DNA from: Lumbricus terrestris
Taxonomy: Eukaryota; Annelida; Clitellata; Crassiclitellata; Lumbricidae
Assembly (NCBI GenBank): GCA_949752735.1
Contig: OX457037.1
Location: forward strand, 39,163,096-39,227,095
DNA length: 64,000 nucleotides
Reading direction: 5' to 3'
How positions within the stretch are numbered: position 1 is the stretch's first letter; the number at the start of each line of letters is the position of its first letter. The translations under genes and the position numbers were made by a program. Shown here in pieces: positions 63,756 to 64,000 of the stretch. Below the pieces are notes generated by a model. That model was not told the DNA's origin. It saw nothing but the letters and a program-made list of their open reading frames with translations, and did not search any database.

Positions 63756-64000
63756 AGTAGCGGCGGCACTGCGGCAGTGGTAGTGGTGGAGATGGCGAAA
63801 AACAGCATCAACACCAAATACATAATCAAATTATCACCATGCAGCGCTAGTGAATAAGCTGATGCCCTTGGCTTGACTTTCGAGTGGTGGTTTCCTGTTT
63901 AGAGCTTACACTTACACTTATTATCAACACCAGATCTCATATGGCTGTATCTCATATGGTTGTATCATACGGTAGTATCATCTACTGAGAGCCTATAATT

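Overview
This window is animal genomic DNA that is mostly transposable elements. At the right-hand end, on the minus strand, it also carries part of one recognisable host gene, a Slo-family (calcium-activated type) potassium channel. I see no bacterial genes, no rRNA, no canonical tRNA gene and no CRISPR array. The host looks like a marine deuterostome invertebrate, perhaps an echinoderm. The reasons are two Gmr1-type Ty3/gypsy elements (first described as a deuterostome group), CR1/L2/RTE LINEs, tRNA-derived SINEs with L2-like tails, many hAT-type non-autonomous elements, and the very frequent short motif TAGGCCTA. The species assignment is inference.

Layout. Bases 1-13.5 kb hold a duplicated genomic segment (copy A) broken up by nested insertions: a foldback element (963-1438), a 5'-truncated LINE (3301-4318), and a nearly full-length CR1-like LINE with an open 1100-aa ORF (4352-11249). 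The CR1 3' UTR was hit by a hAT-type element (4880-7797, perfect 8-bp TSD), which itself contains another LINE fragment. Two repeats follow that begin with an ACCCGGCGTTGCCCGGG motif. A second copy of the ancestral segment (copy B, about 25.8-27.6 kb, with a related inverted block at 23.74-24.3 kb) lacks these insertions and serves as an empty-site reference.

14.6-16.3 kb is an L2-type LINE. 16376-23074 and 31530-38227 are two related LTR retrotransposons, each with two LTRs that are identical to one another by eye. Both have the pol order protease, integrase, reverse transcriptase, RNase H. This is the Ty1/copia order on Ty3/gypsy-type domains and is the hallmark of the Gmr1 group. The Gag of each ends in a segment resembling the SCAN domain. 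Both have recent-looking lesions.

38.4-52.6 kb is a mosaic of short DNA transposons with readable target-site duplications (38430, 44170, 46703, 47877, 52194), a mariner-like foldback element (39609-40760), tRNA-SINEs and an L2 fragment nested in a SINE. It also holds a 52-bp tandem array (50.2-51.4 kb) that is open in all three forward frames.

52.6-63.3 kb on the minus strand carries eleven exons of the Slo channel, covering the end of RCK1, the RCK1-RCK2 linker and RCK2 including an acidic calcium-bowl-like run. Splice phases agree across every junction except one, where a microexon appears to be missing. Upstream exons (membrane segments) lie beyond base 64000, and the last exons were not found. 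The introns contain simple repeats, a 44-bp minisatellite of about 38 copies, SINEs and an RTE fragment. There is an assembly gap of 200 N at 29501-29700.
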